Shown: piece by piece, positions 17,278 to 25,860 of the stretch
How the letters are laid out: each line of letters starts with the position of its first letter
How positions within the stretch are numbered: position 1 is the stretch's first letter
NCBI RefSeq assembly: GCF_004137085.1
Contig: NZ_QYBC01000010.1
Coordinates: 124,001-188,000, forward strand
Source: Lichenibacterium ramalinae
GTDB lineage: Bacteria > Pseudomonadota > Alphaproteobacteria > Rhizobiales > Beijerinckiaceae
Reading direction: 5' to 3'
Length of the DNA: 64,000 bases
Translations under genes and position numbers: made by a program
Notes under the pieces: model-generated
Told to the model about the DNA's origin: nothing
Databases searched by the model: none
Seen by the model: only the letters and a program-made list of their open reading frames with translations

Positions 17278-17895
17278 ATGATGCGAGACGAGCCGCCCGA
17301 GCCGTTCCGGACACCGGCGGACGCCTACCGCCTGACGGCGATGGGGTTCCATCTGGCGGAGCAGGTGATCACCGCCGCTGCGCGGGCCAGGGAGCGGCGG
17401 GACGTTGAGTTCCGAACCAACCTTGCTCCCTTGCGCGAGTTCCTGCGTCCCCACGTGTTCGTGGATCGCGCGGCGCGAGACTCGGCCTGCCGTACTCCGA
17501 TGCGAGGGGACGTCCTAGCCTTGGAGCCGGTCGACGCCGACGAGGTGCGCTTCCGGTGGAGGACCTCGTGCCTGTTCGCCATCGGGCACGGCATCGACGA
17601 CCCCGGATTCGAGGAGGTCGCGTACGCCATCGCGGATCCCGAGATCATCTGCCTCGTGGAGAGGTCGATGCGTGGGCGAGGGTCGGATGGCAAGCGCGGT
17701 GAGCAGTCTATCTATCTCACCGTTTCCGGAGCGCACTACCAGCTTAGGGTCGACGAGGAGGGTCAGCCGGAAGTGAGGGTGAAGGTGCCGTTCGGCGTCG
17801 TGTCGCAGGACGAGGGTGGACGGACTGCCATGTGGTTGCTCGACCTCCTGGTGGGTCGGCTGGAGTTCTCGAATGCACCAGAGGCCTGGGTCTAG
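17278..17895 (+). CDS. Hypothetical protein, soluble
   Basis: The 205-residue frame starts with a tandem ATGATG eight bases after GGGGAGA and has the strong GC3 bias of the genuine genes in the window. It is a soluble alpha/beta protein with an N-terminal helix (DAYRLTAMGFHLAEQVITAA) and a late beta-rich part (QSIYLTVSGAHYQLRVDE). There are no membrane segments and no known catalytic motif that I recognise. No operon partner is evident. It may belong to accessory plasmid DNA. Confidence 0.55.
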   Translation: MMRDEPPEPFRTPADAYRLTAMGFHLAEQVITAAARARERRDVEFRTNLAPLREFLRPHVFVDRAARDSACRTPMRGDVLALEPVDADEVRFRWRTSCLFAIGHGIDDPGFEEVAYAIADPEIICLVERSMRGRGSDGKRGEQSIYLTVSGAHYQLRVDEEGQPEVRVKVPFGVVSQDEGGRTAMWLLDLLVGRLEFSNAPEAWV

Positions 17896-18187
17896 GCCGT
17901 CCCGCGAGCGGGACGGGCGCCGCATGTTCTCGGCTCGGTGTCCTGGGCGACGACATCCTGCCTGCGCTCGGCCCGCAGGCTGCCCCCACGGGCCGACCAC
18001 CATGCCGACCCACCAAGGTCCGGCTCGGCACGATCGGTTGAAGCGAACCGTCGGTGGCGGTTCGCCGAAGACGGCGCCGTCGCCCCGACCTTCGTGTCAG
18101 GCCGGCGGCCTCTGACCAGCCATCGCAGGCGCGAGCAGGTCACCAAAGGGGCCCGACGCACTCGACCGCGACGGGCAAGGCGGGCGC

Positions 18188-18979
18188 TCAGCGAACGGGC
18201 CCCGGCCACCGCTGGCGGTCGAGTAGGATAAGACGCCGCAGCACCGCCGCCGTGGACGGCCGTCGTCGAACCGTGCGCCACAGGATCAACAGCGGCCGGC
18301 GCTTGTCGAGCCGGTCCTCGCGCGAGGTCGATGGCACGACGCAGAGGCCGAAGGCGATCTCGTCCAGGACGGCCCAGGCGCCCTGGGCCACGGGCGACCT
18401 CCTCGGTACTACCGTCAGGTCGGACAGCACGTCGATGGCCTTGGCCAAAGCGACGTCGGCATCGGCAGAGCCGACCGCCGCCCGATAGAGAGCGACGTCG
18501 TCCGCTGTCGTCTCCCCGGAGTTCGGGGCCTGAGAGCCATCGATCCCGTCGGCGCGGGTGCCGCAGGAGTCGGCGTCGAACGTCGTGCGCTTCGGGCGGG
18601 GCAGCCCCCCTGCCGTGCCCGAACGCCACTCGGCCCGGAGCGCGGCCTCGAGGAGGAATGCGAGATGGGCGCGAGTGCTCCCTCTCGCGGACGCGAGCCA
18701 CCCGTCGAAAGCGGCCGCCTTGACCTCCTGGTCCTCCCCGGTGCGAGACGGGGTGCACGCCAGTCGCAAGGCCGTGACCGCCGCGACGCGTCCAGCGCAC
18801 TCCGCGAGCGCGTCGCCGAGGAACTCCAACTTCTGAGCTGCCCTGACGTGCCTCGCCACCTCCCTCGCGAGACCGGCCGGCGTCCCGACCTCGGCCAGGG
18901 ACTCGTAGCGTCTCCATCGGTCGGCACCGACGACGCGCCCGCCCGCCCTGCCCGCGGCCACTCCCTCGTCGACGCTCAT
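18188..18979 (-). CDS. Hypothetical helical protein
   Basis: From the ATG at 18979 the frame encodes 263 residues, mainly helical and Ala/Arg/Glu-rich, with segments such as HVRAAQKLEFLGDALAECAG and AVLDEIAFGLCVV. I recognise no family. Good third-position GC continues upstream in the same frame, so the start could be at 19219 (343 residues). The shorter form is preferred because a short well-translated frame (18976-19062) ends in an ATGA overlap with it. It may form a small operon with the zinc-knuckle gene upstream. Confidence 0.45.
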   Translation of the reverse strand: MSVDEGVAAGRAGGRVVGADRWRRYESLAEVGTPAGLAREVARHVRAAQKLEFLGDALAECAGRVAAVTALRLACTPSRTGEDQEVKAAAFDGWLASARGSTRAHLAFLLEAALRAEWRSGTAGGLPRPKRTTFDADSCGTRADGIDGSQAPNSGETTADDVALYRAAVGSADADVALAKAIDVLSDLTVVPRRSPVAQGAWAVLDEIAFGLCVVPSTSREDRLDKRRPLLILWRTVRRRPSTAAVLRRLILLDRQRWPGPVR

Positions 18980-19062
18980 GCCCTGACCCCGGCGCTTGCG
19001 ATGGTTGGTCCGAAGCCAACCCCGTGACGCCCGACCACCCTCTTGGAACTGCCCCTCGCCAT
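18976..19062 (-). CDS. Possible 28-residue leader or microprotein coupled to the downstream gene
   Basis: On the minus strand an ATG at 19062 is preceded, with correct spacing, by a strong GGGAGGA ribosome-binding site. The frame (MARGSSKRVVGRHG and so on) ends after 28 codons at a TGA that overlaps the ATG of the following gene as ATGA. Such an arrangement would deliver ribosomes to the downstream start. The peptide is basic and has no recognised homologue. It may equally be chance within a longer reading of the downstream gene. Confidence 0.3.
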   Translation of the reverse strand: MARGSSKRVVGRHGVGFGPTIASAGVRA

Positions 19063-19425
19063 GCTCGATCCTCCCTCGATGGGGAACGACGACCCATTCC
19101 CCCGACGCTCGACGCCAAACGTGAGCGGCGATCGAGGCGGCGGCGCCACGCCACTTGGAGCGGGCGTTGGCGACGTGCCGAAGCCTCCTGCGGGTCCGAC
19201 GACCGGGCGGCTCCCCCATCGCGGGAGCGCCTGACCGTCGCGAGTACGCCAGACCGATCGGAGCGGCCGAGCTCGCGCCGTTCCCGGCCAACGCGTCGCG
19301 CCTCGGCCCGCCGCTCTGCAGACCTCCGCAAAACCCTGCGAGGAAGGGTGGCCCGAGCACGTCCGACGAGGTCGTCAGCTCCCGAGGTGGCGCCGTCCCT
19401 GCCCTGCCGCCGCCGTCGGCCCTGC
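19063..19425. other. Gap between two minus-strand hypothetical genes
   Basis: No independent gene is supported. The minus-strand frame that continues into the 18188-18979 gene stays open here and has moderately coding-like codon choice (a stretch RHVANARSKWRGAAASIAAH). The segment from 19219 downward might therefore be the N-terminus of that gene. Confidence 0.3.
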
Positions 19426-19755
19426 TCAGAACGGTGCGTCGTGCGCGTCGCAGAGCACCTCCCTCCTCCCCTGCCCTCGGCGTGGGACTTGAGCGCCGCA
19501 GACCTCGCACGTCGCCACCGATCTGGTGGCGAGCCGTTGTCCGACGTCCCTGAGACGTGCGATCAAATCGTGGTCCTCGGGTTGCATCAGCCAAAGCAGC
19601 CGGAGGCGGCCCCGGCTCCGGCGGACCTCCACCTTGAGCAGCCGTGCGCTGCCCCCTGCCCCGGCCGAGGTCGAGAGGGCCTCGTTCGCGCTCTCCATCG
19701 CCATGGTCGCCAGCTTGGCCCAACCCGGTTCCAAGGGCGCAGGGTCTCGCCTCAT
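19426..19755 (-). CDS. Small protein with a CxxC...CxxH zinc-knuckle
   Basis: The 109-residue frame begins at an ATG preceded by GAGGGAG at good spacing, and by a less GC-rich stretch likely to be its promoter. The first part is helical (KLATMAMESANEALSTSA), then comes a basic strand region (LKVEVRRSRGRLRLLWL) with an EDHDLIARLRDVGQRLA helix. The last 30 residues contain CEVCGAQVPRRGQGR and LCDAHD, a plausible four-ligand zinc site. No family is recognised. It may be a DNA- or RNA-binding accessory protein. Confidence 0.5.
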   Translation of the reverse strand: MRRDPAPLEPGWAKLATMAMESANEALSTSAGAGGSARLLKVEVRRSRGRLRLLWLMQPEDHDLIARLRDVGQRLATRSVATCEVCGAQVPRRGQGRREVLCDAHDAPF

Positions 19756-20365
19756 GGGGCACTCCCTCGCAGCTGAAGCAGCAGCGTGGCAGCATACAAA
19801 TAAACAGCTATGCTGTCATCGAGATAGTGCCGTCGCGATGACGTTCGTGGCGACCTCGCGGGAGCGAGGCGCGGGAAGATCCGGACGACATCCGGCCCCG
19901 GATGTAGGCGTGGCGTCGGCGTCATAGGCAACGTGCGGCAGGAGGGCCACGACCGCCGGGACGTGCCAACGCCGGACCGTCCGGACCGGAGGTGATGGCA
20001 TACAGCCGCTGTCTCCCACGACGTCCGGCCAAGACGATCGGGCGCATGGAGGGACGGCCTCGCGTAGGGCGACCTTTCGATCGTGCCCGGAGGATCCCCG
20101 CGGTGTGGCGGAGGTCGACACCTCTGCCGCGACGGCCCGAGGTGCTCCACTCCCGGTCGGACCGGCGTCGCACCTGCCGGCGGCCAGCGAACGCCCTGAC
20201 CAGCGGCGGTCCGGTCGGCTGTCGCTCCGACCCTGCCAGCTTACTCCTGCTCGAGCATGCCTCGGCCGAGTCCGGTCACGCGGTCGGGCTTGCCCGGCAC
20301 TCCCCTGCCCCCGTAGGATGCGGAGAAACCGCCGCACCCGATCCGTCTCGGCGGCGCGAGGTCAC
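19756..20365. other. Intergenic region with a promoter-proximal inverted repeat
   Basis: About 600 bases without a supported gene. A locally AT-richer part (19792-19818) holds CAGCATA...TATGCTG arms with a 12-base spacer and, inside them, ACAGC-TAT-GCTGT (19804-19816). They lie about 40-60 bases upstream of the minus-strand gene at 19755 and are likely promoter/operator DNA. The rest is GC-rich and featureless up to the HNH-like gene. Confidence 0.4.
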
Positions 20366-20797
20366 ATGCCGATCCGCCGGCAGCACCGCTGGCTCTACCC
20401 CATCGACTGGCGCGAACTGTCAGCCTCGATCCGCTTCCGTCGCGCCAGGGGCCGGTGTGAAGGATGCGGCCGGCCGCATGGGCGCTCGGTGCTGCACCTC
20501 GGCGACGGACGCTGGTGGGACGAGGACGAGCGGCGCTGGCGAGATGGGCGAGGCAGGTGGGTGCGTCGCCTCGAGCCTCCACACAGTCTGCTCCAGCCCA
20601 TCCGCCGCACCCTCGTCGTGCTGGCGACCTGCCACCGTGATCATGACCCGACGAACAACGTCGCCTCCAACCTCGCGGCCTTCTGCCAGAGGTGCCACAT
20701 CATCCACGACAAGCCTGAGCACCTGCGGCGGCGGAGGCTGACCTACCTGGAGCGTCGCGCGCTCGGAGATCTCTTCACGGGGCCATACCGCCGGTGA
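20366..20797 (+). CDS. HNH-endonuclease-like zinc protein
   Basis: The 143-residue protein has two CxxC pairs: CEGC (31-34) and CQRC (107-110). Between and after them lie CHRDHD (89-94), an Asn-Leu (102-103) and H111/H114. This fits the beta-beta-alpha metal arrangement of HNH nucleases, where zinc knuckles frame the His-Asn-His site. The middle (DGRWWDEDERRWRDGRGRWV) is unusually Trp-rich. Its stop overlaps the GTG of the RecD2-type helicase (GTGA), so the two are co-translated and may act together on DNA. A decayed second copy lies at 62701-63051. Nuclease activity is inference. Confidence 0.75.
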   Translation: MPIRRQHRWLYPIDWRELSASIRFRRARGRCEGCGRPHGRSVLHLGDGRWWDEDERRWRDGRGRWVRRLEPPHSLLQPIRRTLVVLATCHRDHDPTNNVASNLAAFCQRCHIIHDKPEHLRRRRLTYLERRALGDLFTGPYRR

Positions 20798-22989
20798 GCA
20801 CCCCACCGGCGCAGGCCTCCTCGTCAACGACACCGACGGAGAACCTGGCCGGTCTCGTGGAGCGGGTGACGTTCCACAACGAGGAGAACGGCTTCTGCGT
20901 GTTGCGCCTCAAGGCCCGCGGGCAGCGCGACCTCGTCACCGTCGTGGGCCACGCCGCCATGATCTCGGCCGGCGAGTGGATCCAGGCCACCGGCACCTGG
21001 ACCAACGACCGGACCCACGGCCTGCAGTTCCGGGCCGTCTTCCTCAAGGCGACCCCGCCGACGACGATCGAGGGCATCGAGCGCTATCTCGGCTCCGGCA
21101 TGATCCGCGGCATCGGCCCCGCCTACGCCAAGCGCCTGGTGAAGACCTTCGGCGAGGCTGTGTTCGACGTGATCGAGGCCGAGCCGGCGCGACTGCGCGA
21201 GGTCGAGGGCATCGGCCCCAAGCGCGCCGAGCGCATCGCCGCCGGCTGGGCCGAGCAGAAGATTGTGCGCGAGATCATGCTGTTCCTGCATGCCCACGGC
21301 GTCGGCACGAGCCGGGCGGTGCGCATCTACAAGACCTACGGCGCCGAAGCCGTGGCGGTCATCAGCGAGAACCCCTACCGCCTCGCGCGCGACATCCGCG
21401 GCATCGGCTTCAAGACTGCCGACCAGATCGCGGCCAAGCTCGGCATCGCCAAGGACGCCATGGTGCGGGTCCGCGCCGGGGTCAGCTACGCCCTTGCCGA
21501 GGCCATGGACGAGGGCCACTGCGGCCTGCCCGAGGACGACCTGCTGCGGACCGGCGCCGAGCTGCTCGAGGTGACGGCCGACCGGCTCACGGCCGCGCTG
21601 ATGCTCGAGCTGCAGGAGGGCGCCGTGGTAGCCGACACGGTGGGCGAACGTCGCTGCATCTTCCTGGAGGGCCTGTACCGGGCCGAGCGGGACATCGCCG
21701 AGCGTCTGCAGTCGCTCGTGGGCGGGGAGCCGCCCTGGCCCGCCCTCGACCTCGACAGGGCCATCCCGTGGCTGGAGCAGCGCGGCGGCCTCACGCTCGC
21801 GCCGAGCCAGCGGGAGGCGCTGCGCCTTGCCGTCTCGAGCAAGGCCCTGGTGATCACCGGCGGCCCGGGCGTCGGCAAGACCACGCTGGTCAACTCGATC
21901 CTGAAGGTGCTGGTGGCGAAGAGCGTCAACGTCGCCCTCTGCGCCCCGACCGGCCGCGCCGCCAAGCGCCTGACCGAGACGACCGGCGTCGAGGCGAAGA
22001 CCATTCACCGCCTGCTCGAGACCGACCCGAAGAACGGCGGTTTCAAGCGCGACGAGAGCAACCCGCTCGGCTGCGACCTGCTCGTCGTCGATGAGACTTC
22101 GATGGTCGACGTCCTGCTGATGAAGGCGCTGGTCCGAGCCCTTCCGCCCCGGGCCGCCCTGCTGCTGGTCGGAGACGTCGACCAGCTCCCCTCCGTCGGC
22201 CCCGGCCAGGTCCTGGCCGACATCATCGGCTCGGGGGCTGTGCCGGTAGTCAGGCTCACGGAGGTGTTCCGCCAGGCCGCCACCAGCCGGGTCATCGTCA
22301 ACGCGCACCGCATCAACCAGGGCCAGATGCCCGAGGCGACGCCGGCCGGCACCGAGCGCTCGGACTTCTACATCGTGGACGCGGCCGAGCCGGAGATAGC
22401 AGCCACGAAGATCCTCGCCGTGGTGCGCGACCGCATCCCGAAGGCCTTCGGCCTCGACCCGGTGCGCGACGTTCAGGTCCTGTGCCCGATGAACCGCGGC
22501 GGCGTAGGGGCGCGGTCCCTCAATATCGAGCTGCAGAAGGTGCTGAACCCTCCGGGGGAGGTGCGGGTGGAGCGCTTCGGCTGGACCTACGCGCCGGGCG
22601 ACAAGGTCATGCAGATCGAGAACGACTACGACAAGGAGGTCTACAACGGCGACCTTGGCATCGTGGCCCGGATCGATCTGGAGGCCAGCGAGCTCGTTTC
22701 GACCTTCGACGGGCGCGAGGTCGTCTACGGCTTCGGCGAACTCGACGAACTGGTGCTGGCCTACGCCACGACGATCCACAAGGCCCAGGGCTCGGAATAC
22801 CCTGCGGTGGTGATCCCGGTCATGACGCAGCACTACACGATGCTGGCGCGTAATCTCCTCTACACGGGCGTGACGCGGGGTAAGAAGCTCGTCGTGCTGG
22901 TCGGTCAGCGCAAGGCGATTGCTATGGCGGTGCGGAACGGTGGACGGCGCCGGCGGTGGTCGAAGCTTGAGGAGTGGCTGCGGGTCTGA
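20794..22989 (+). CDS. recD2: RecD2-type ATP-dependent 5'-3' DNA helicase
   Basis: RecD2 enzymes are SF1B helicases that work without RecB and RecC in DNA repair. The 731-residue protein has an N-terminal OB/YrrC domain (VERVTFHNEENGFCVLRLKA), tandem helix-hairpin-helix motifs (MIRGIGPAYAKRLVKTFG; REVEGIGPKRAERIAAGW), and the helicase core. The Walker A loop is GGPGVGKTT (about 356-364), followed by CAPTGRAAKRLTE, DETSMVDVLL, GDVDQLPSVGPG, VFRQAATSRV and the C-terminal THKAQGSEYPAVV/YTGVTRGKKLVVLVG. The GTG start overlaps the HNH-like gene. On a plasmid this pair could serve maintenance, repair or processing of incoming DNA. Confidence 0.93.
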   Translation: MSTPPAQASSSTTPTENLAGLVERVTFHNEENGFCVLRLKARGQRDLVTVVGHAAMISAGEWIQATGTWTNDRTHGLQFRAVFLKATPPTTIEGIERYLGSGMIRGIGPAYAKRLVKTFGEAVFDVIEAEPARLREVEGIGPKRAERIAAGWAEQKIVREIMLFLHAHGVGTSRAVRIYKTYGAEAVAVISENPYRLARDIRGIGFKTADQIAAKLGIAKDAMVRVRAGVSYALAEAMDEGHCGLPEDDLLRTGAELLEVTADRLTAALMLELQEGAVVADTVGERRCIFLEGLYRAERDIAERLQSLVGGEPPWPALDLDRAIPWLEQRGGLTLAPSQREALRLAVSSKALVITGGPGVGKTTLVNSILKVLVAKSVNVALCAPTGRAAKRLTETTGVEAKTIHRLLETDPKNGGFKRDESNPLGCDLLVVDETSMVDVLLMKALVRALPPRAALLLVGDVDQLPSVGPGQVLADIIGSGAVPVVRLTEVFRQAATSRVIVNAHRINQGQMPEATPAGTERSDFYIVDAAEPEIAATKILAVVRDRIPKAFGLDPVRDVQVLCPMNRGGVGARSLNIELQKVLNPPGEVRVERFGWTYAPGDKVMQIENDYDKEVYNGDLGIVARIDLEASELVSTFDGREVVYGFGELDELVLAYATTIHKAQGSEYPAVVIPVMTQHYTMLARNLLYTGVTRGKKLVVLVGQRKAIAMAVRNGGRRRRWSKLEEWLRV

Positions 22990-23360
22990 GGTGCGTGGCC
23001 CGCACGTCCACCGCACAGCCCGAAGAGTCGAGTGCCTGGTCCGGTTCGGCGAGCACCGGGCACGCGCGTGGAGGTCAGGCACGGAGCAGATGGTGACGGC
23101 GCCTGACCGCCGTCCTGCCGATGCGGACCCATGCGGGCCAGCTGCCCGCGACGTGGTGCCGGTCAGCTTGGACGTGACAGGTCAGCCCAGTCTCGGAGAC
23201 GGTCGCGGACACGGATCGAAGCGGTGGCACACCATTCAGGCGATGGGACGACGTCGTCCCTCCGACCCTGGGCCCGAGCGTCCTCGTGTCAATCCTTCGG
23301 ACTCAAGGTCGAAGATAGCTCCGACCGGGACCAACTATCGCGTCCACGGTGGCCGCCTCC

Positions 23361-23377
23361 GTTGACAGCCGTGCAAC
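23361..23377. repeat. parS-like partition site, upstream copy
   Basis: GTTGACAGCCGTGCAAC is an imperfect palindrome with GTTG/CAAC arms. It shares the 13-base core TTGACAGCCGTGC with the site at 24763-24782 between repA and repB. Repetition of an exact 13-mer only around the partition genes suggests it is the RepB-binding centromere. It lies about 180 bases before the preferred repA start. Confidence 0.55.
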
Positions 23378-23498
23378 GGGGTGAAATCGCCTTTGATAAC
23401 AACAGCTAAGCGTTCTTTGCCGGTCGCCTCGGCCCTTTGTGCATGGACGATTCACACACCGTGCAGAATCCCATTGATTACGATCGCGAATCGACCGA

Positions 23499-23537
23499 CA
23501 TTCCCGCTTGTCGGAATGAACGCTTCGAAAAAGCGTT
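23499..23537. promoter_or_regulatory. Two adjacent inverted repeats upstream of repA
   Basis: CATTCC-N8-GGAATG (23499-23518) is followed immediately by AACGCTT-CGAAA-AAGCGTT (23519-23537). Both are perfect and end 19 bases before the ATG at 23557. RepA proteins of repABC modules repress their own operon, so these are good operator candidates. They could also form hairpins in the repA leader. The region 22990-23498 holds the upstream parS-like site and no gene. Confidence 0.5.
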
Positions 23538-23556
23538 ATTCCCAGGAACGAGTTCG

Positions 23557-24768
23557 ATGGACGAGGCGGTACCGATGCCGGATCTGGAGGTGTTCAGCTT
23601 CCACGAGACGATCTCCCAGCAGGGGGCGCTCATCTCGGAGAAGCTGAACATGCTGCGCGTCCAGCATTATCCCCCGGACGCCATGAAGGGTCTGCGATCG
23701 TTCTCGCTCGCGGAGGTCGCCTACTTCCTCGGCGTCACGCAGTCCAACGTCAAGAAGCTCCATCTCGACGGCAAGGGTCCTACCCCGACGACGTCGCAGT
23801 CCGGACGGCGCACCTACACGGCGGCGCAGATGCTCGAACTTCGCCACTACCTCGACCGGCACGGACGAAGCGACGTGAAGCGCTACGTGCCGCACCGGCG
23901 GCCCGGGGAGGCGTTGCAGGTCGTCAGCGTCGTGAACTTCAAGGGTGGGTCAGGCAAGACGACGACGGCCGCGCATCTGGCCCAGCACCTGGCCCTGACC
24001 GGTCACCGCGTCCTGGCGATCGACCTCGACCCGCAGGCCTCGTTGACGGCGCTCCACGGCATCCAGCCAGAACTCGACAGGAACCCGTCCCTGTACGACG
24101 CCATCCGTTACGACGACAGGCAGAGACCCATCGCCGAGGTTATCAGGCCGACGAACTTCCCGGGCCTCGACATCGTGCCGGCGAACCTGGAACTGCAGGA
24201 GTACGAGTACGACACACCCCTGGCCGCCTCGACGAGTCAGGCGGACGGCAAGCTCTTCTTCACTCGGATCACGAATGCCCTCAAGCAGGTGGACGCCGAC
24301 TACGACGTCGTCGTGATCGACTGCCCCCCTCAGCTCGGCTACCTGACCCTGACGGCGCTCACTGCGTCGACCTCCGCCGTGATCACGATCCACCCGCAGA
24401 TGCTGGACGTACTCTCGATGAGCCAGTTCCTGCAGATGCTCGGTGGGATCCTCGAGTCGATAGCCGGCGCGGGAGCGAAGGTGGGCCTTCGGTGGTTCCG
24501 CTACCTCGTCACGAGGTACGAGCCGACCGATGGCCCCCAGGCCCAGATGGTCGGGTTCATGCAGGCCCTCTTCCCCAAGCAGGTCCTGACGAACCAGATG
24601 GTCAAGTCCACGGCCATCTCCGACGCGGGCATCACGAATCAGACGCTCTACGAGGTCGACCGCGGACAGATGATCCGGTCGACCTACGACCGGGCCCTGG
24701 AGGCGCTCAACGCGGTCAACGAGGAGATCACGTCCCTCGTGCACCAGGCCTGGGGGAGGCGCGTTTGA
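23557..24768 (+). CDS. repA: Plasmid partitioning ATPase RepA (ParA family)
   Basis: RepA is the Walker-type ATPase of repABC replicons. It moves plasmid copies bound by RepB and represses the operon. From the ATG at 23557 it has 403 residues, the normal length. The N-terminal helix-turn-helix (FSLAEVAYFLGVTQSNVKKL) is followed by the characteristic HLDGKGPTP segment. The deviant Walker A is FKGGSGKTTT (about 128-137), then LAIDLDPQASLTALHG, VVIDCPPQLGYLTLTAL and IHPQMLDVLSMSQFL. An open frame to 23437 adds 40 residues across the two palindromes and is less likely. The stop lies inside the second parS-like site. Confidence 0.94.
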   Translation: MDEAVPMPDLEVFSFHETISQQGALISEKLNMLRVQHYPPDAMKGLRSFSLAEVAYFLGVTQSNVKKLHLDGKGPTPTTSQSGRRTYTAAQMLELRHYLDRHGRSDVKRYVPHRRPGEALQVVSVVNFKGGSGKTTTAAHLAQHLALTGHRVLAIDLDPQASLTALHGIQPELDRNPSLYDAIRYDDRQRPIAEVIRPTNFPGLDIVPANLELQEYEYDTPLAASTSQADGKLFFTRITNALKQVDADYDVVVIDCPPQLGYLTLTALTASTSAVITIHPQMLDVLSMSQFLQMLGGILESIAGAGAKVGLRWFRYLVTRYEPTDGPQAQMVGFMQALFPKQVLTNQMVKSTAISDAGITNQTLYEVDRGQMIRSTYDRALEALNAVNEEITSLVHQAWGRRV

Positions 24769-24782
24769 CAGCCGTGCGAAAC
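24763..24782. repeat. parS-like partition site between repA and repB
   Basis: GTTTGACAGCCGTGCGAAAC overlaps the repA stop codon. It has GTTT/AAAC arms and the same 13-base core as the site at 23361. Partition sites in the repA-repB gap are a known arrangement in repABC replicons, and RepB is the expected binder. Confidence 0.6.
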
Positions 24783-24824
24783 ACCGTTTCTCGCCGGTTT
24801 CTCAAGACCATGGTGGGCTAGGCC

Positions 24825-25790
24825 ATGCGCAAGAACCTCATGGACCGGGTCCTCGACGCTCCCACGTCACCTCGCCCGGAGGCCGCCCGGCACGGCGCCG
24901 CGCGGTCCATGACGCGCTCGATCGAGGAGCTGGCGGAGAACGTCAAGCGCATGCAAGAGGGCGAGGTCGTCACGAGCCTCGACGTCGAGCTGGTGGAGGC
25001 CTCGTTCGTGTCGGATCGCATCGACCACGACGACGAGGACTACGCGCGCCTGCGCGAGGCGATAGCGGGGCAGGGACAGTCCACCCCGATCCTGGTTCGA
25101 CCGCATCCGGACCGTGACGGCCGGTACATGATCGTCTACGGCCACCGCCGCGCGCGCGTGGCCCGCGAACTCGGCCGTCCCGTGCGGGCCGTCATCAAGA
25201 ACCTCGAGGACATCGCCCACGTCGTCGCCCAGGGGCAGGAGAACAGCGCCCGCGCGAACCTCTCGTTCATCGAGAAGGCGCTCTTCGCGAAGAAGCTGCT
25301 CGCGATGGGCCAGGCCAAGGACGTGATCAAGAGCGCCCTCTCCGTCGACGACACGCTGCTCTCGCGCATGCTGTCCGTCGCGGAGACGGTGCCCGGGCCC
25401 GTGCTCGACGCCGTGGGAGCGGCCAAGGGGGTCGGGCGCGATCGGTGGGAGGAGCTCAAGAAGCTGCTCGCGATCCCGGCCAAGGCCCTGTTCGCCGCCG
25501 AGGTCGTCGCGGGCGAGGACTTCCGGGTCAAGGAGGGAGCCGCGCGCTTCGACCACCTGCTGACGCAGGTCCGATCCGGCCGCAGGCCGACCGTCCGCAA
25601 GCCCGCGGTGGCGTCGACCTCGCACTGGGCCGCTCCAGACAGGAGCGTCGAGGCGGCCTACAGGCGTTCCGGCAAGAGCTTCAGCCTCTCCCTGTCGTCG
25701 AAGGACGGCGGTGAGTTCGGCGACTTCATTTCGTCTCGGCTGGAGCGGCTCTACGCCGAGTTCAGCGAGGCGAGGTCCCGCAAGGAGTAG
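24825..25790 (+). CDS. repB: Plasmid partitioning protein RepB (ParB family)
   Basis: RepB binds parS centromeres and links them to RepA. The 321-residue protein shows the ParB N-terminal nuclease-like domain, with GQGQSTPILVRPHPD followed by MIVYGHRRARVARELG (the GHRRxxA motif). The central HTH region follows (SFIEKALFAKKLLAMGQAKD, then SVDDTLLSRMLSVAETVP). The C-terminal dimerisation tail is basic and Ser-rich. It follows repA after a 56-base gap containing a parS-like site and precedes the antisense RNA/repC interval, the canonical repABC order. Confidence 0.94.
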   Translation: MRKNLMDRVLDAPTSPRPEAARHGAARSMTRSIEELAENVKRMQEGEVVTSLDVELVEASFVSDRIDHDDEDYARLREAIAGQGQSTPILVRPHPDRDGRYMIVYGHRRARVARELGRPVRAVIKNLEDIAHVVAQGQENSARANLSFIEKALFAKKLLAMGQAKDVIKSALSVDDTLLSRMLSVAETVPGPVLDAVGAAKGVGRDRWEELKKLLAIPAKALFAAEVVAGEDFRVKEGAARFDHLLTQVRSGRRPTVRKPAVASTSHWAAPDRSVEAAYRRSGKSFSLSLSSKDGGEFGDFISSRLERLYAEFSEARSRKE

Positions 25791-25860
25791 GGGAGACCCC
25801 CCGCTCTGACGCGCGGCCGGGCAATCCCGCTCGGTCGCCATCACTAGGAGACGAACCGGC

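Noticed and set aside
17892-19331. Long minus-strand open frame
   Set aside because: It runs antisense or out of frame to better-supported genes and is dominated by Arg and Gly, typical of GC-rich shadow frames.
23362-23390. TTGACA as a repA -35 element
   Set aside because: No acceptable -10 lies 16-18 bases downstream. The shared 13-mer with the repA-repB gap fits a partition site better, though both roles remain possible.
23437-23556. Longer repA start
   Set aside because: It would place two perfect palindromes inside the coding region and add 40 residues not expected in RepA.
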